Below, in pieces: positions 41,275 through 49,800 of a DNA stretch of 64,000 bases (the stretch's first letter is position 1; every line of letters starts with the position of its first letter). Origin of the DNA: DASSQJ01 sp963730165 (GTDB taxonomy: Bacteria; Actinomycetota; Actinomycetes; Actinomycetales; Dermatophilaceae); the NCBI GenBank assembly GCA_963730165.1, contig CAVSQS010000004.1, positions 59,124 to 123,123 on the forward strand, written 5' to 3'. The notes beneath the pieces are model-generated. The model was not told the origin of the DNA. It worked only from the letters and a program-made list of their open reading frames with translations, and searched no databases. Both the position numbers and the translations under genes were made by a program.

Positions 41275-42423
41275 ATGGCGCGACCCCACGCCGCAGCCCT
41301 GATCGAGGATGCGTACAACCGCCGCAAGTCCGGGATCCTCGCGGCCCGGGGGTGGGTGACGCGGGTCGTCCCCTCCACCGGGTACGGGAGCGCGGGCCGT
41401 CTGCGTGTCTTCGGGCGCGTCATCCTGACCCGTGGCCGCCCGGAGGACGAGCCGGACGAGCCGACGTACGCCGAGCGCCTGCGCGCCGTCGAGCTCGAGA
41501 CCCGCGGGTGGCGCGCCTTCTTCGCGACCCCGGCCGTCGACGAACCCGTCACCGTCCGCGTCAACGAGCGGCTCGTGACGACGCGGACCGACCGCGGCGG
41601 CTACATCGACCTCACGGTCCGTGGCCACGGCCTGCCCCCGGGGTGGCACCGCGTCTACCTCAGCAGCCCACGCGCCGAGCCGATCGACGTGCCCGTGCTC
41701 GTCGTCGGCTCCCAGGTCACTCACGGCATCATCAGCGACATCGACGACACGGTCCTGTCGACGTCGCTGCCGCGCCCCATGATCGCGGCGTGGAACACGT
41801 TCGTGCGGTCCGAAGGTGCCCGCCGGCCGGTGCCGGGGATGGCGACCCTCTACCGCGAGCTGCTCGCCGAGCGGCCCGACGCTCCGGTGGTCTACCTCTC
41901 GACGGGGGCCTGGAACACCGCCCCCCAGCTGACCCGGTTCCTCCGTCGGAACGGCTACCCCGCCGGACCGATGCTGCTCACCGACTGGGGCCCGACGAAC
42001 ACCGGGTGGTTCCGCTCCGGGCAGGAGCACAAGCGGGCTCAGCTGCACCGCCTGGCCCGTGAGCTCCCCAACGTGCGGTGGCTGCTCGTCGGCGACGACG
42101 GCCAGCACGACCCGAAGCTCTACACCGAGTTCGCCACGAAGCGTCCGGACCGGGTCTGCGGCCTCGCGATCCGTCAGCTCTCGGCCGGGGAGCAGGTGCT
42201 CGCCCACACGATCCCCGTCGCGTACGACGACCTGGCACCCGCGCCGACCGAGCACCTCGACGTGCCGGTCGTCCGCGGTTCCGACGGCTACGACCTCCTG
42301 CGTCAGGTCCGCGGCATCTGGTCGCAGGAGGTGCCCGTGCGCAGCCTGGCCGCTCACGCGTCGGCGACGCTGACGCCGGTGGGTCCGGTCGACGACGGGC
42401 CCCCCGGCCTCGACGAGCGGTAG
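41275..42423 (+). CDS. App1 family (DUF2183) phosphatase-like protein
   Basis: A 382-residue protein of the App1/DUF2183 group, related to phosphatidate phosphatases. The HAD-like DxD motif is in ISDIDDTVLST, followed by VVYLSTGAWNTAPQL and LVGDDGQHDPKLY, the remaining HAD motifs. A beta-rich N-terminal domain (VTRVVPSTGYGSAGRLRVFGRVIL) precedes it. It may dephosphorylate lipid or another phospho-substrate; bacterial function is not well established. Its TAG stop is reused as part of the -10 box of the next gene. Confidence 0.88.
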   Translation: MARPHAAALIEDAYNRRKSGILAARGWVTRVVPSTGYGSAGRLRVFGRVILTRGRPEDEPDEPTYAERLRAVELETRGWRAFFATPAVDEPVTVRVNERLVTTRTDRGGYIDLTVRGHGLPPGWHRVYLSSPRAEPIDVPVLVVGSQVTHGIISDIDDTVLSTSLPRPMIAAWNTFVRSEGARRPVPGMATLYRELLAERPDAPVVYLSTGAWNTAPQLTRFLRRNGYPAGPMLLTDWGPTNTGWFRSGQEHKRAQLHRLARELPNVRWLLVGDDGQHDPKLYTEFATKRPDRVCGLAIRQLSAGEQVLAHTIPVAYDDLAPAPTEHLDVPVVRGSDGYDLLRQVRGIWSQEVPVRSLAAHASATLTPVGPVDDGPPGLDER

Positions 42424-42426
42424 CGT
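42421..42426 (+). promoter_or_regulatory. Leaderless-type -10 box (TAGCGT) built on the upstream stop codon
   Basis: TAGCGT, whose TAG is the App1 stop codon, ends six bases before ATG 42433. Confidence 0.45.
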
Positions 42427-42432
42427 CGCAGG

Positions 42433-43293
42433 ATGCCCGAGCTGCCCGAGGTGCAGGCCCTCGTCGACTTCCTCCGCGACCGCACGGCGGGGCTGGTCGT
42501 CACGGGTGTCGAGCCGGGGTCATTCCACGTCCTCAAGACGTTCACGCCACCGCCCGACGCCCTCGTCGGGGCGCCGATCGACGGGGTCGAGCGGTACGGC
42601 AAGTTCATCGACCTCGACTGCGGCGGCACCCATCTGGTCTTCCACCTCGCCCGGGCCGGGTGGCTGCGCTGGTCGGACGCGGTGCCGGCGGCGCGGCTGC
42701 GGCCGGGGAAGTCCCCGATCGCGCTGCGGGTGCGCTTCGACGACGGGTCGGGCTTCGACCTCACCGAGGCGGGGACCCAGAAGCGGCTCGCGGCCTACGT
42801 CGTGAACCGGGCCTCCGACGTGCCGGGAATCGCCTCGCTCGGGCCCGACCCGCTCGCCGACGCCTTCACCGAGGAGGAGCTCGCCCGCATTCTCGCCGCC
42901 CACCGCATGCAGGTGAAGGGGCTCCTGCGCGACCAGTCGATCATCGCCGGCGTCGGAAACGCCTACTCCGACGAGATCCTCCACGTCGCGAAGATCTCGC
43001 CCTTCGCCATCGCCGCGAGCCTGGGCCCCGACCAGGTGACGCGCCTGTACGCCGCGCTGCGGGAGACGCTCGCCCAGGCGGTCGCCACGGCGTCCGGCAA
43101 GCCGGCCAAGGAGCTCAAGGACGCCAAGCGGGCCGGCATGCGGGTGCACGGCCGCACCGGGGAGACGTGCCCGGAGTGCGGCGACGTCGTCCGCGAGGTG
43201 TCCTTCGCCGACAGCTCGCTCCAGTACTGCGCCACGTGCCAGACGGGCGGGAAGCCGCTCGCCGACCGGCGCACGAGCAAGTTCCTCAAGTAG
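42433..43293 (+). CDS. Fpg/Nei family DNA glycosylase/AP lyase
   Basis: A 286-residue base-excision repair enzyme. The N-terminus PELPEV has the catalytic Pro and Glu; the Lys of VERYGKFIDL is the conserved beta-hairpin Lys. The H2TH region reads VKGLLRDQSIIAGVGNAYSDEIL. The zinc finger near the C-terminus (CPECGDVV...YCATCQTGG) has four cysteines. It removes oxidised bases and nicks the abasic site. Fpg and Nei cannot be separated with certainty by eye. It shares no operon with its neighbour, as it has its own -10 box. Confidence 0.92.
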   Translation: MPELPEVQALVDFLRDRTAGLVVTGVEPGSFHVLKTFTPPPDALVGAPIDGVERYGKFIDLDCGGTHLVFHLARAGWLRWSDAVPAARLRPGKSPIALRVRFDDGSGFDLTEAGTQKRLAAYVVNRASDVPGIASLGPDPLADAFTEEELARILAAHRMQVKGLLRDQSIIAGVGNAYSDEILHVAKISPFAIAASLGPDQVTRLYAALRETLAQAVATASGKPAKELKDAKRAGMRVHGRTGETCPECGDVVREVSFADSSLQYCATCQTGGKPLADRRTSKFLK

Positions 43294-43354
43294 CCGCGCG
43301 GCCCGCTCGTGCACCCACGCCACCGCCGGGGGGCGCGACACGTCGATCGGTGCG

Positions 43355-43374
43355 TATGCGGATGTATGCGGCTG
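43355..43374 (+). repeat. Tandem 10-base direct repeat upstream of ATPase gene
   Basis: TATGCGGATG is followed by TATGCGGCTG, two copies with one mismatch, lying 17-36 bases upstream of the -10 box at 43391, around and above the -35 region. It is a possible activator site. Confidence 0.45.
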
Positions 43375-43390
43375 ACGCTAGATTCCCGTA

Positions 43391-43396
43391 TAGCCT
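43391..43396 (+). promoter_or_regulatory. Leaderless-type -10 box (TAGCCT) for ATPase gene
   Basis: TAGCCT ends six bases before GTG 43403. Confidence 0.5.
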
Positions 43397-43402
43397 CCGA
43401 TC

Positions 43403-44623
43403 GTGGACCCGATCCGGAATCCCTACGCCCCCGGGGCCGGCCAGCGCCCGCCCGAGCTCGCCGGTCGCGACGAGCAGCTCGACGCCTTCGACGTCGTCCT
43501 CGAGCGGGTGGCCCGCGGACGTCCCGAGCGCTCGGTCGTCCTCACCGGGCTCCGCGGCGTCGGCAAGACCGTGCTCCTCAACGCTCTCCGCTCCTCGGCG
43601 GTCCGGGCCGGCTGGGGAACGGGCAAGCTCGAGGCCCGCCCCGACCAGTCCCTGCGCCGGCCCCTCGCGTCCGCGGTGCACCAGGCGGTCCGCGAGCTCG
43701 GACCCGCCGGTGGCGTCGGCGACCACGCGCTCGGCGTCATCCGGTCCTTCGCGCAGAAGGAGCCGAGTGGCGCGGCGACCGCCCGAGGGCGGGGCGCCTC
43801 CGGCTCGCGGGTGCGGGACCGGTGGAACCCGGGGATCTCCGTGCCGGCCGTTCCCGGCCGCGCCGATTCCGGTGACATCGAGATCGACCTCGTCGAGCTG
43901 CTCTCCGACCTCGGCGGGACGGCCGCGGACACCGGTCGCGGCATCGCCGTGTTCATCGACGAGATGCAGGACCTCGGGCCCGACGACGTCTCGGCCCTCT
44001 GCGCCTCCGCCCACGAGATCAGCCAGACGGGGCTGCCCCTCATCGTCGTCGGCGCCGGGCTGCCGCACCTTCCGGCGGTCCTCTCGGCGTCGAAGTCGTA
44101 CTCCGAGAGGTTGTTCCGCTACTCCCGCATCGACCGGCTCGAGCGCTCCGCCGCCGATGCCGCCCTCGTGCGCCCGGCCGAGGAGGAGGACGCGGCGTAC
44201 GAGCCGGCCGCCCTCGACGCGATGTACGCCGCGACGGGCGGCTACCCGTACTTCATCCAGGCGTACGGCAAGGCGGTCTGGGACCTCGCGCCGGGCTCAC
44301 CCATCACCGCCCGCGACGTCGAGGTCGCCGCCCCGGAGGCCGAGTCCGAGCTCGCCGTGGGCTTCTTCGGGTCACGCTTCGAGCGGGCGACGCCGGGGGA
44401 GCGGGAGTACCTGCGAGCGATGGCCGACGTGGCGGCGCTCCTCGGGGACGAGGCCGATGCCGTGCCGACCGCCGACGTCGCCGGGCACCTGGGACGCAAG
44501 CCCCAGTCGCTCTCCCCGGCGCGCGACGCCCTGCTCAAGAAGGGGCTGATCTACTCGGGGGAGCGGGGCCGGATCGCCTTCACCGTGCCCCACTTCGGAC
44601 GGTACCTGCGCGACCACACCTGA
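43403..44623 (+). CDS. AAA/Orc1-Cdc6-like P-loop ATPase
   Basis: A 406-residue ATP-binding protein. Walker A is GLRGVGKTVLL (near residue 54) and Walker B is AVFIDEMQDL. A sensor-1-like segment is LPLIVVGAGLPHL, and GYPYFIQAYGKAVWDLA is typical of this family, which resembles archaeal Orc/Cdc6-like ATPases. A C-terminal winged-helix region (AGHLGRKPQSLSPARDALLKKGLIYS) would bind DNA. The role is unknown; defence or DNA maintenance has been suggested for some relatives. The GTG is set by the -10 box six bases upstream. Confidence 0.78.
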   Translation: MDPIRNPYAPGAGQRPPELAGRDEQLDAFDVVLERVARGRPERSVVLTGLRGVGKTVLLNALRSSAVRAGWGTGKLEARPDQSLRRPLASAVHQAVRELGPAGGVGDHALGVIRSFAQKEPSGAATARGRGASGSRVRDRWNPGISVPAVPGRADSGDIEIDLVELLSDLGGTAADTGRGIAVFIDEMQDLGPDDVSALCASAHEISQTGLPLIVVGAGLPHLPAVLSASKSYSERLFRYSRIDRLERSAADAALVRPAEEEDAAYEPAALDAMYAATGGYPYFIQAYGKAVWDLAPGSPITARDVEVAAPEAESELAVGFFGSRFERATPGEREYLRAMADVAALLGDEADAVPTADVAGHLGRKPQSLSPARDALLKKGLIYSGERGRIAFTVPHFGRYLRDHT

Positions 44624-44755
44624 CCGTCGGGCGAGCGCCGCGGAACGACGGTGCGCGGCGCCGGGAATCCGGACGCGCCCGTGTTCGTTGTCCAGGTCTC
44701 GGCGGGGTCCGACATCCCGCCCCAGCAGCGGGACGACCACGGGTGGAGGTGCATG

Positions 44756-45169
44756 ATGAGCAGGCGGAGCACGTACGTCGAGTTCGAGGCCGACGACGGC
44801 GCGCAGCTGCGCTACGCCCGTCACGGCAACGGAGGTGGCCTCGTCGAGCGCTCGGCCCGGGCCGACGCGACGGCGCAGATCGCCGATGACGCCTACGTCG
44901 ACGCCGGCGCCGTCGTCGGAGCCGGCGCCGTCCTGCGCTCGGGGGCATGGGTGGAGAGCGACGTCGTCGTCGGACCCGGTGCGGTCCTGGGCAGCGCCTG
45001 CCGCATCGGCCGGGGCGCGGTCCTCGGTCGTGGCGTCCGCGTCGGCAGCCGCGCCTCGGTCGGGGCCGGGGCCAGGGTCTGGGACGAGGTCCGGGTGGAG
45101 GCCGACGACGTCGTGCCCGCCGGCGCCGTGGTCGGTCCCCGCCGCCGCCACGACCGCCACGCGGCCTGA
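44756..45169 (+). CDS. Left-handed beta-helix (hexapeptide-repeat) protein
   Basis: A 137-residue protein whose residues about 40-125 are hexapeptide repeats (ADATAQIADDAYVDAGAVVGAGAVLRSGAWV...), the left-handed parallel beta-helix of acyltransferases and gamma-type carbonic anhydrases. No transferase or zinc histidines are obvious, so it may be structural. ATG 44756 sits six bases after GGAGG; an ATG directly before it is too close to the site. The leader contains a hairpin with arms TCCCGC/GCGGGA (44715-44733). It precedes trmO by 17 bases and may be co-transcribed. Confidence 0.75.
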   Translation: MSRRSTYVEFEADDGAQLRYARHGNGGGLVERSARADATAQIADDAYVDAGAVVGAGAVLRSGAWVESDVVVGPGAVLGSACRIGRGAVLGRGVRVGSRASVGAGARVWDEVRVEADDVVPAGAVVGPRRRHDRHAA

Positions 45170-45186
45170 GGGACGAGGCGACGCGG

Positions 45187-45609
45187 GTGGTGGCCCCGGT
45201 GACGGACGAGACCTATCCCGTGCGAGCCGTCGGCCGGGTCGAGTCGCCGTTGCGCCGACCGGAGGACGCCCCGAGGCAGTGTGGCGAGGGCGCTCCGGAG
45301 GCAACCGTCGTCCTCGAGGGCGACGTGGCGGCGGCCTCCTCCGACATCGGGCCCGGTGACCGGATCCTCGTGCTGACCTGGCTGCACCTCGCGGACCGTG
45401 CGGTGCAGCGGGTCCACCCGCGCGGGGACGAGGGTCGGCCCCTCACCGGCGTCTTCAGCACCCGCTCCCCGGCTCGCCCGAACCCGATCGGTGTCCACGA
45501 GGTGGAGGTCCTCGAGGTGACGGGTCAGCGCATCCGGGTCGCAGGGCTCGAGGCCGTGGACGGCACACCCGTGATCGACCTCAAGTCCCTGCCCGCGCAG
45601 CGTCACTAG
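45187..45609 (+). CDS. trmO: TrmO-family tRNA methyltransferase
   Basis: A 140-residue SAM-dependent methyltransferase of the TrmO/TsaA beta-barrel family, which methylates N6-threonylcarbamoyladenosine (t6A37) in tRNA. The family signature STRSPARPNPIGVHEVEVL is clear. The end, VDGTPVIDLKSLPAQ, also matches. The GTG start at 45187 is preceded by GGACGAGG; a GTG at 45190 is almost as likely. It lies in the same direction and close behind the beta-helix gene. True TrmO proteins are longer (about 230 residues), so this is the short form. Confidence 0.8.
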   Translation: MVAPVTDETYPVRAVGRVESPLRRPEDAPRQCGEGAPEATVVLEGDVAAASSDIGPGDRILVLTWLHLADRAVQRVHPRGDEGRPLTGVFSTRSPARPNPIGVHEVEVLEVTGQRIRVAGLEAVDGTPVIDLKSLPAQRH

Positions 45610-45617
45610 CCCGAGGG

Positions 45618-45893
45618 TCAGCCGCCGCGCAGGACCTCGCGCCGCCGCCGGTACTCGTCCTCGTCGATCTCACCCCGCGCGAACCGCTCGTCGAGGAGGC
45701 GCTGGGCCTGGTCGGGGGGCGCGGGAGCCGCGGGGGGTGGGCCCGGGGGCGGCGGTACCTGCTCGTGGCGGTTCCACCCACCGGCCCAGCGGACCAGCAG
45801 CACGATCCCCACGATGACGAGTCCCCAGAAGAGCACCATCCCGACTCCGATTCCCCACCAGCCGGCCATTCCCATGCCGTCGTGCCAGTACAT
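45618..45893 (-). CDS. SHOCT-domain small membrane protein
   Basis: A 91-residue protein with a His/Met/Trp-rich N-terminus (MYWHDGMGMAGWWG), one membrane helix (VLFWGLVIVGIVLLVRW), a Pro-rich linker and a C-terminal SHOCT domain (LLDERFARGEIDEDEYRRRREVL). SHOCT proteins often help oligomerise or regulate membrane proteins. The metal-friendly N-terminus is suggestive of copper, but that is inference. AGGAGGTAGG is a near-ideal ribosome-binding site. Direct repeats CTTCAC-N5-CTTCAC lie about 80 bases upstream on the coding strand. Confidence 0.8.
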   Translation of the reverse strand: MYWHDGMGMAGWWGIGVGMVLFWGLVIVGIVLLVRWAGGWNRHEQVPPPPGPPPAAPAPPDQAQRLLDERFARGEIDEDEYRRRREVLRGG

Positions 45894-45947
45894 CGACCTA
45901 CCTCCTTCGGCGGCCCGTCGCCACCACCCCCACGGTGCACGAGCCGA

Positions 45948-45987
45948 CTGTGAGAACGGCGTCGTCCTTCGTGAAGAGTCCGTGAAG
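45948..45987. promoter_or_regulatory. Response-regulator-like direct repeats upstream of SHOCT gene
   Basis: GTGAAG at 45971-45976 and 45982-45987 are spaced 11 bases apart (read CTTCAC-N5-CTTCAC on the coding strand). CTGTGAGAACGG at 45948-45959 also occurs at 56356 near a similar repeat pair. An 11-base step is the mark of OmpR/PhoP-type regulators. Confidence 0.4.
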
Positions 45988-46003
45988 CCCGTTGCGCGAG
46001 GCC

Positions 46004-46852
46004 TCAGGGGTTGCAGCGCTCGCACGTCGCGGGGTCGGCGGTGCCGGCGAGGGGCCGCCGCTCGCGGTGCTCACACCGGGGGCACGTCAGGAGGACCGCA
46101 GCGGGGTTCCGCGTCGGGCTGCCGCAGAGGCCGCACGGCAGCCCCGGCTCCGGGGTCTGCGTGCCGAAGCCCGGGATGCCGCACCCGGCGCACCGGCTCT
46201 CCAGCCGGGCGGAGAGCCGCCGGGCCGCCCGCGTGATCACCTCGCGCCGGGCCGGGCACCGGTCGGCGCGCAGGTCCGGCTCCACCAGCGCCCGCCCGTC
46301 GTTCGAGGCGTCGCACGCGCAGCGCACGGCGCGGGCCAGCGTCAGCGGCTCGGTGATCCCCTTGGTGATCGCGTGGCGCGACCGGTCCGCCGGGCGGCAG
46401 ATGACCGCCTGCCCGCTGGACCAGGCCGTCGTCAGCCACGACAGGTCGTCCCCGACGGCCACCTCGCGCACCACCGCGGGTGTGTCGAGGCCGGTGGCCT
46501 GCTCGACGATCACGGTGCCGAGCTCGTCGTCCACGAGCACGACGAGCTCGACGTCCGTCACGACGAGCGGCACCTCCGGGTGCGGCCCGAAGCTCCCCTC
46601 GGACGCGAGCCCGAGCGGCGACCCGGCCGCCGCCATGCCGGCCCGCGCCTTGCGGACGGCGGTCCCGAGTGGCGTACCGGTCCGCGGGACCTCGCCGGAG
46701 AACGTCCCGAAGGCGTCGGTGTCGACCTCCGCGACGACGACTCGGAGCCCGGCGGGTGCGAGCTCGGGCCCGAGCTGGGCCTGCTTGCCGTGCTTCGTGG
46801 CGAGGACGGCCGCCCGGCCCCGGTACGTCGGCTCCGCGTCAGGAGGCGCCAC
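46004..46852 (-). CDS. DUF6671-like protein with zinc-ribbon tail, coupled to the Dab fusion
   Basis: A 282-residue protein. The N-terminal part (PTYRGRAAVLATKHGKQAQLGPELA) matches the DUF6671 group as I know it. The C-terminal third holds four Cys pairs in zinc-ribbon style (CAGCGIPGFG..., CGLCGS, CPRCEHR, CERCNP). The function is unknown; a metal- or nucleic-acid-binding helper is possible. GTG 46852 follows AGGCAGGG and lies inside the last codons of the upstream gene (14-base overlap), so translation is coupled to the DabB-DabA fusion. An earlier GTG at 46915 would deepen the overlap. Confidence 0.7.
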   Translation of the reverse strand: MAPPDAEPTYRGRAAVLATKHGKQAQLGPELAPAGLRVVVAEVDTDAFGTFSGEVPRTGTPLGTAVRKARAGMAAAGSPLGLASEGSFGPHPEVPLVVTDVELVVLVDDELGTVIVEQATGLDTPAVVREVAVGDDLSWLTTAWSSGQAVICRPADRSRHAITKGITEPLTLARAVRCACDASNDGRALVEPDLRADRCPARREVITRAARRLSARLESRCAGCGIPGFGTQTPEPGLPCGLCGSPTRNPAAVLLTCPRCEHRERRPLAGTADPATCERCNP

Positions 46853-49800
46853 CGACGCCCTGCCTCGCAGGCGCCGCGGAGGGCACCGCCTCGGGGGAGA
46901 GCCAGGCGCCGTCACGCGTGCGGACGAGAGCGCGGCCCCCCTCCGGCCCGATGACCGACAGGGTGATCCACCCTCCCGCGACGAGCCGTGCCACGGACGG
47001 CTGCCGGGCGAGGACGCGCTCGACGGTGCTCGTCTCGGCGCAGACCACCGCGAGCAGGCGCATCGGCTCGTGCGCGGTTCCTGCCCGCCACACCTCTCCC
47101 GACCCGGGTGCGCCCGGGGCCGTGGCCGAGACGGCCTGCCAGGGCAGGCCGAGCCGCAGGTCGCCGCGCGCGCCGGTCAGCACCGCGGAGAGCGTCGCCC
47201 CGTCACCGAGGACGTTGTGCGTCGTCTTGTCGCCGGCCCCGAAGCGGTGCGGGTCCACGGTGGAGGCCCAGTACTGGGCGGTGATCCACTGGGCGACGAC
47301 GACGGGGGCCGCGAGCAGCTGCTCGAGGACGGCCCCGTCCGGGTCGAGCTCGGGCCGGTAGGACTGGAGGAAGACACGCCCGTCGAGGTGCTTCCCGGCG
47401 GTGAGCTCCCGGGGCCCGACGACGATGGCAGCGGCCCCGGCGAGTCCCCATTCGGGGCGCGGTTGCGCCCAGTCGGCCGCGCGGTCCTCGACCGCCCGGC
47501 GGGGGCGTCGGATGCTGCCGGGTCGGGCGTCGGGGAGGAGCGCCAGGCGCTCGTCGCGGACGCCGTCGCCCGCGCGGGCCAGGTCGGCCTCGAGGTGGCC
47601 CAGGGCCTGCTCGAGGTGCCCCGGAACCGTGGCGCGGTCGAGGACCTCGACGTGGTCGCGGGTGGTGTCGTGGACGGCCGGCACGAACCGGGTCCCGTCG
47701 GGCACGACGACGCCGCGCGTCCGCAGCTCGGCGCGGACCGCCGGGTCGTTGAGGGCCTGGGCCATGGCACGGGCGTTGACGTCGCCCGCTGACCCTCCGC
47801 AGGCGCCGCAGTCGTACGCGGCGACGTGGGGGTTGTTCGAGACCCGGGCACCGTGCCCCGCGATGACGACGAGTGGCGCGAGTCGTGGGGTCCCCAGCGT
47901 GGCGAGGAAGTCCGCCGCCGCGTCGGCGAGCGCCGGGGCGCCGACGTCGGCGACGACGTCGAGCCGTCCGTGGCGCGGCAGGCCGAGGAGCCCACGGGAC
48001 CGCTCGCGCAGCCGGTGGCCGGCCCGCGGCAGGGCGGTGGCGAGAAGCACGAAGGGTGCCTGCGCCCAGCCGACCAGCTCGGCCCAGCCGAAGGGGGCGC
48101 CGGGTGCCGTCTCGAGCGTCGCCACCGCGGCCAGCAGTCCGTCCTCGGTGCCCGAGACGCCACCCCCAACCCCGGGGCGCTCGGTGATGCCCACGGACGG
48201 GCGGAGCAGGGCCGGAGCCCGCTCGGTCACCGTGCCGGAGACGGCCCGGTGGCGCAGCGGGATGCCGAAGAACCCGGCCGCGCCCAGGGTCTCCCACGGC
48301 CCGAGGTGCTCCAGGTGCCGGCGCAGGCGCTCCGACCGCACGTCGATGCACGTGACCAGCTGGGCCCTCGGCTGCGCCGCACGGCCCGCGGCCGGTGCGC
48401 CGATCGTCCGGAGCAGGCCGCGGCGGAACGCCCGTTCGAGCACGGTCGCCCGGAGCAGGCCGTCGGTCCCGTGGGTGAGCGGGGCCAGGGCCCGCACGGC
48501 CCGCTCGACCTCGGGGCGCGACGGCTCAGCGGCGACGAGCCCGGCGACCGTCGCCGTGGCGAGCCCCGTGGCCAGACGCTCGTGGGACGTGGCGGCGAGG
48601 TCGGCCGTCTCGAAGGGCCGGCCGAGCAGCCGCGGCGTGTGGGCCTCGGCGACGACGACCTCGAGGGCCAGTCGGGTCGCGACGAGCTCGTCGAGGAGGT
48701 CCTCCGCCGCGATCGACCCGGTCGGGTCCTCGATCCCGGCCTCGCGGCCGAGGTCGGCGTGGCGTGCGCGCCAGGCCAGGTGCGCGGGCCAGCCCGGGTC
48801 CCTGGCGAGCAGCCGCGCCAGCAGCGCCGCCCGGTCGCGAGGGCTCAGGCCGAGGTGTTCGAACAGGGCGGCGACGGCGGCCGCGGCGTCCTCGGGCAGC
48901 CCGGTGACGACCGCGCCGGCCCCGCGGACGCCGAGCATCCCGTCGAGGGCGCCCGCGCTCGCCCGCAGCTCCTGCCACGGGCCGGCGGCGCCCGGCCAGG
49001 CCGGGCCCGCGAGCGAGCGTGCGCAGCAGTGGTTGGCGACGTCTCGGGCCCGACGGTCCGGCCCGGGGGCGTGCTCGGCCAGGACCTCCAGCGGGGTCCT
49101 CAGCAGACGGTCGGGCTCGATCCCGGCACTCTCGAGCACCGACGTCGCCGCCGCCAGGGCATCGGGCGGCGGCGGGTCGGCGAGGAGGACGACCCGGGCG
49201 AGCGCCGCCCCGTACCCGTCACCGCCCGTGGCCTCGGCGAGCACCGTCTCGAGGTCGGCCTCCACCACCCTGCCGTCGGCCAGGGCCTCGCGCAGGACGC
49301 GGGCCGTCGGCCCGGGACGTGCGCCCCCGACGTCGACCGCGATGCGGGTCGCGTCCTCGATGCCCAGGTCCTCGAGGCCCGCGAGGGGGTTGGTCGCGAC
49401 GAAGGCCGTGAGGGGGTAGAGCGCACCTCCGGTCCGGGCCGCGATCTCGATGCCGCGGCGGGCGGTCTCCGCGTCCTCCTGGCTGACCGGCGGCGTCGCC
49501 AGCGCCACCGACGGCCGCCCGGACATCCGTTCGCGCAGTGTCCACGGCTGCAGCGCTGCCCGCGCCGCGCGGCGGGCCTGCGCCGGCAGGCGCCCGGCTC
49601 TCGCCGAGGCGTCGACCGCTGCCATCGCGACTCCCGTGCCGACGAGGGCGAGCACGGCGGCCGCGGTGGCCCACCCCCACGCCGTCCCCCACGGCTCGGG
49701 CTCACCGACGACGCCAGACAGCAGGTGGCCGAGGGTCCGCAGCCCGACGACGTAGGCAGCGACGACGGCGAGCGAGAGGCCCGCGGCGAGCGCGCGGGCC

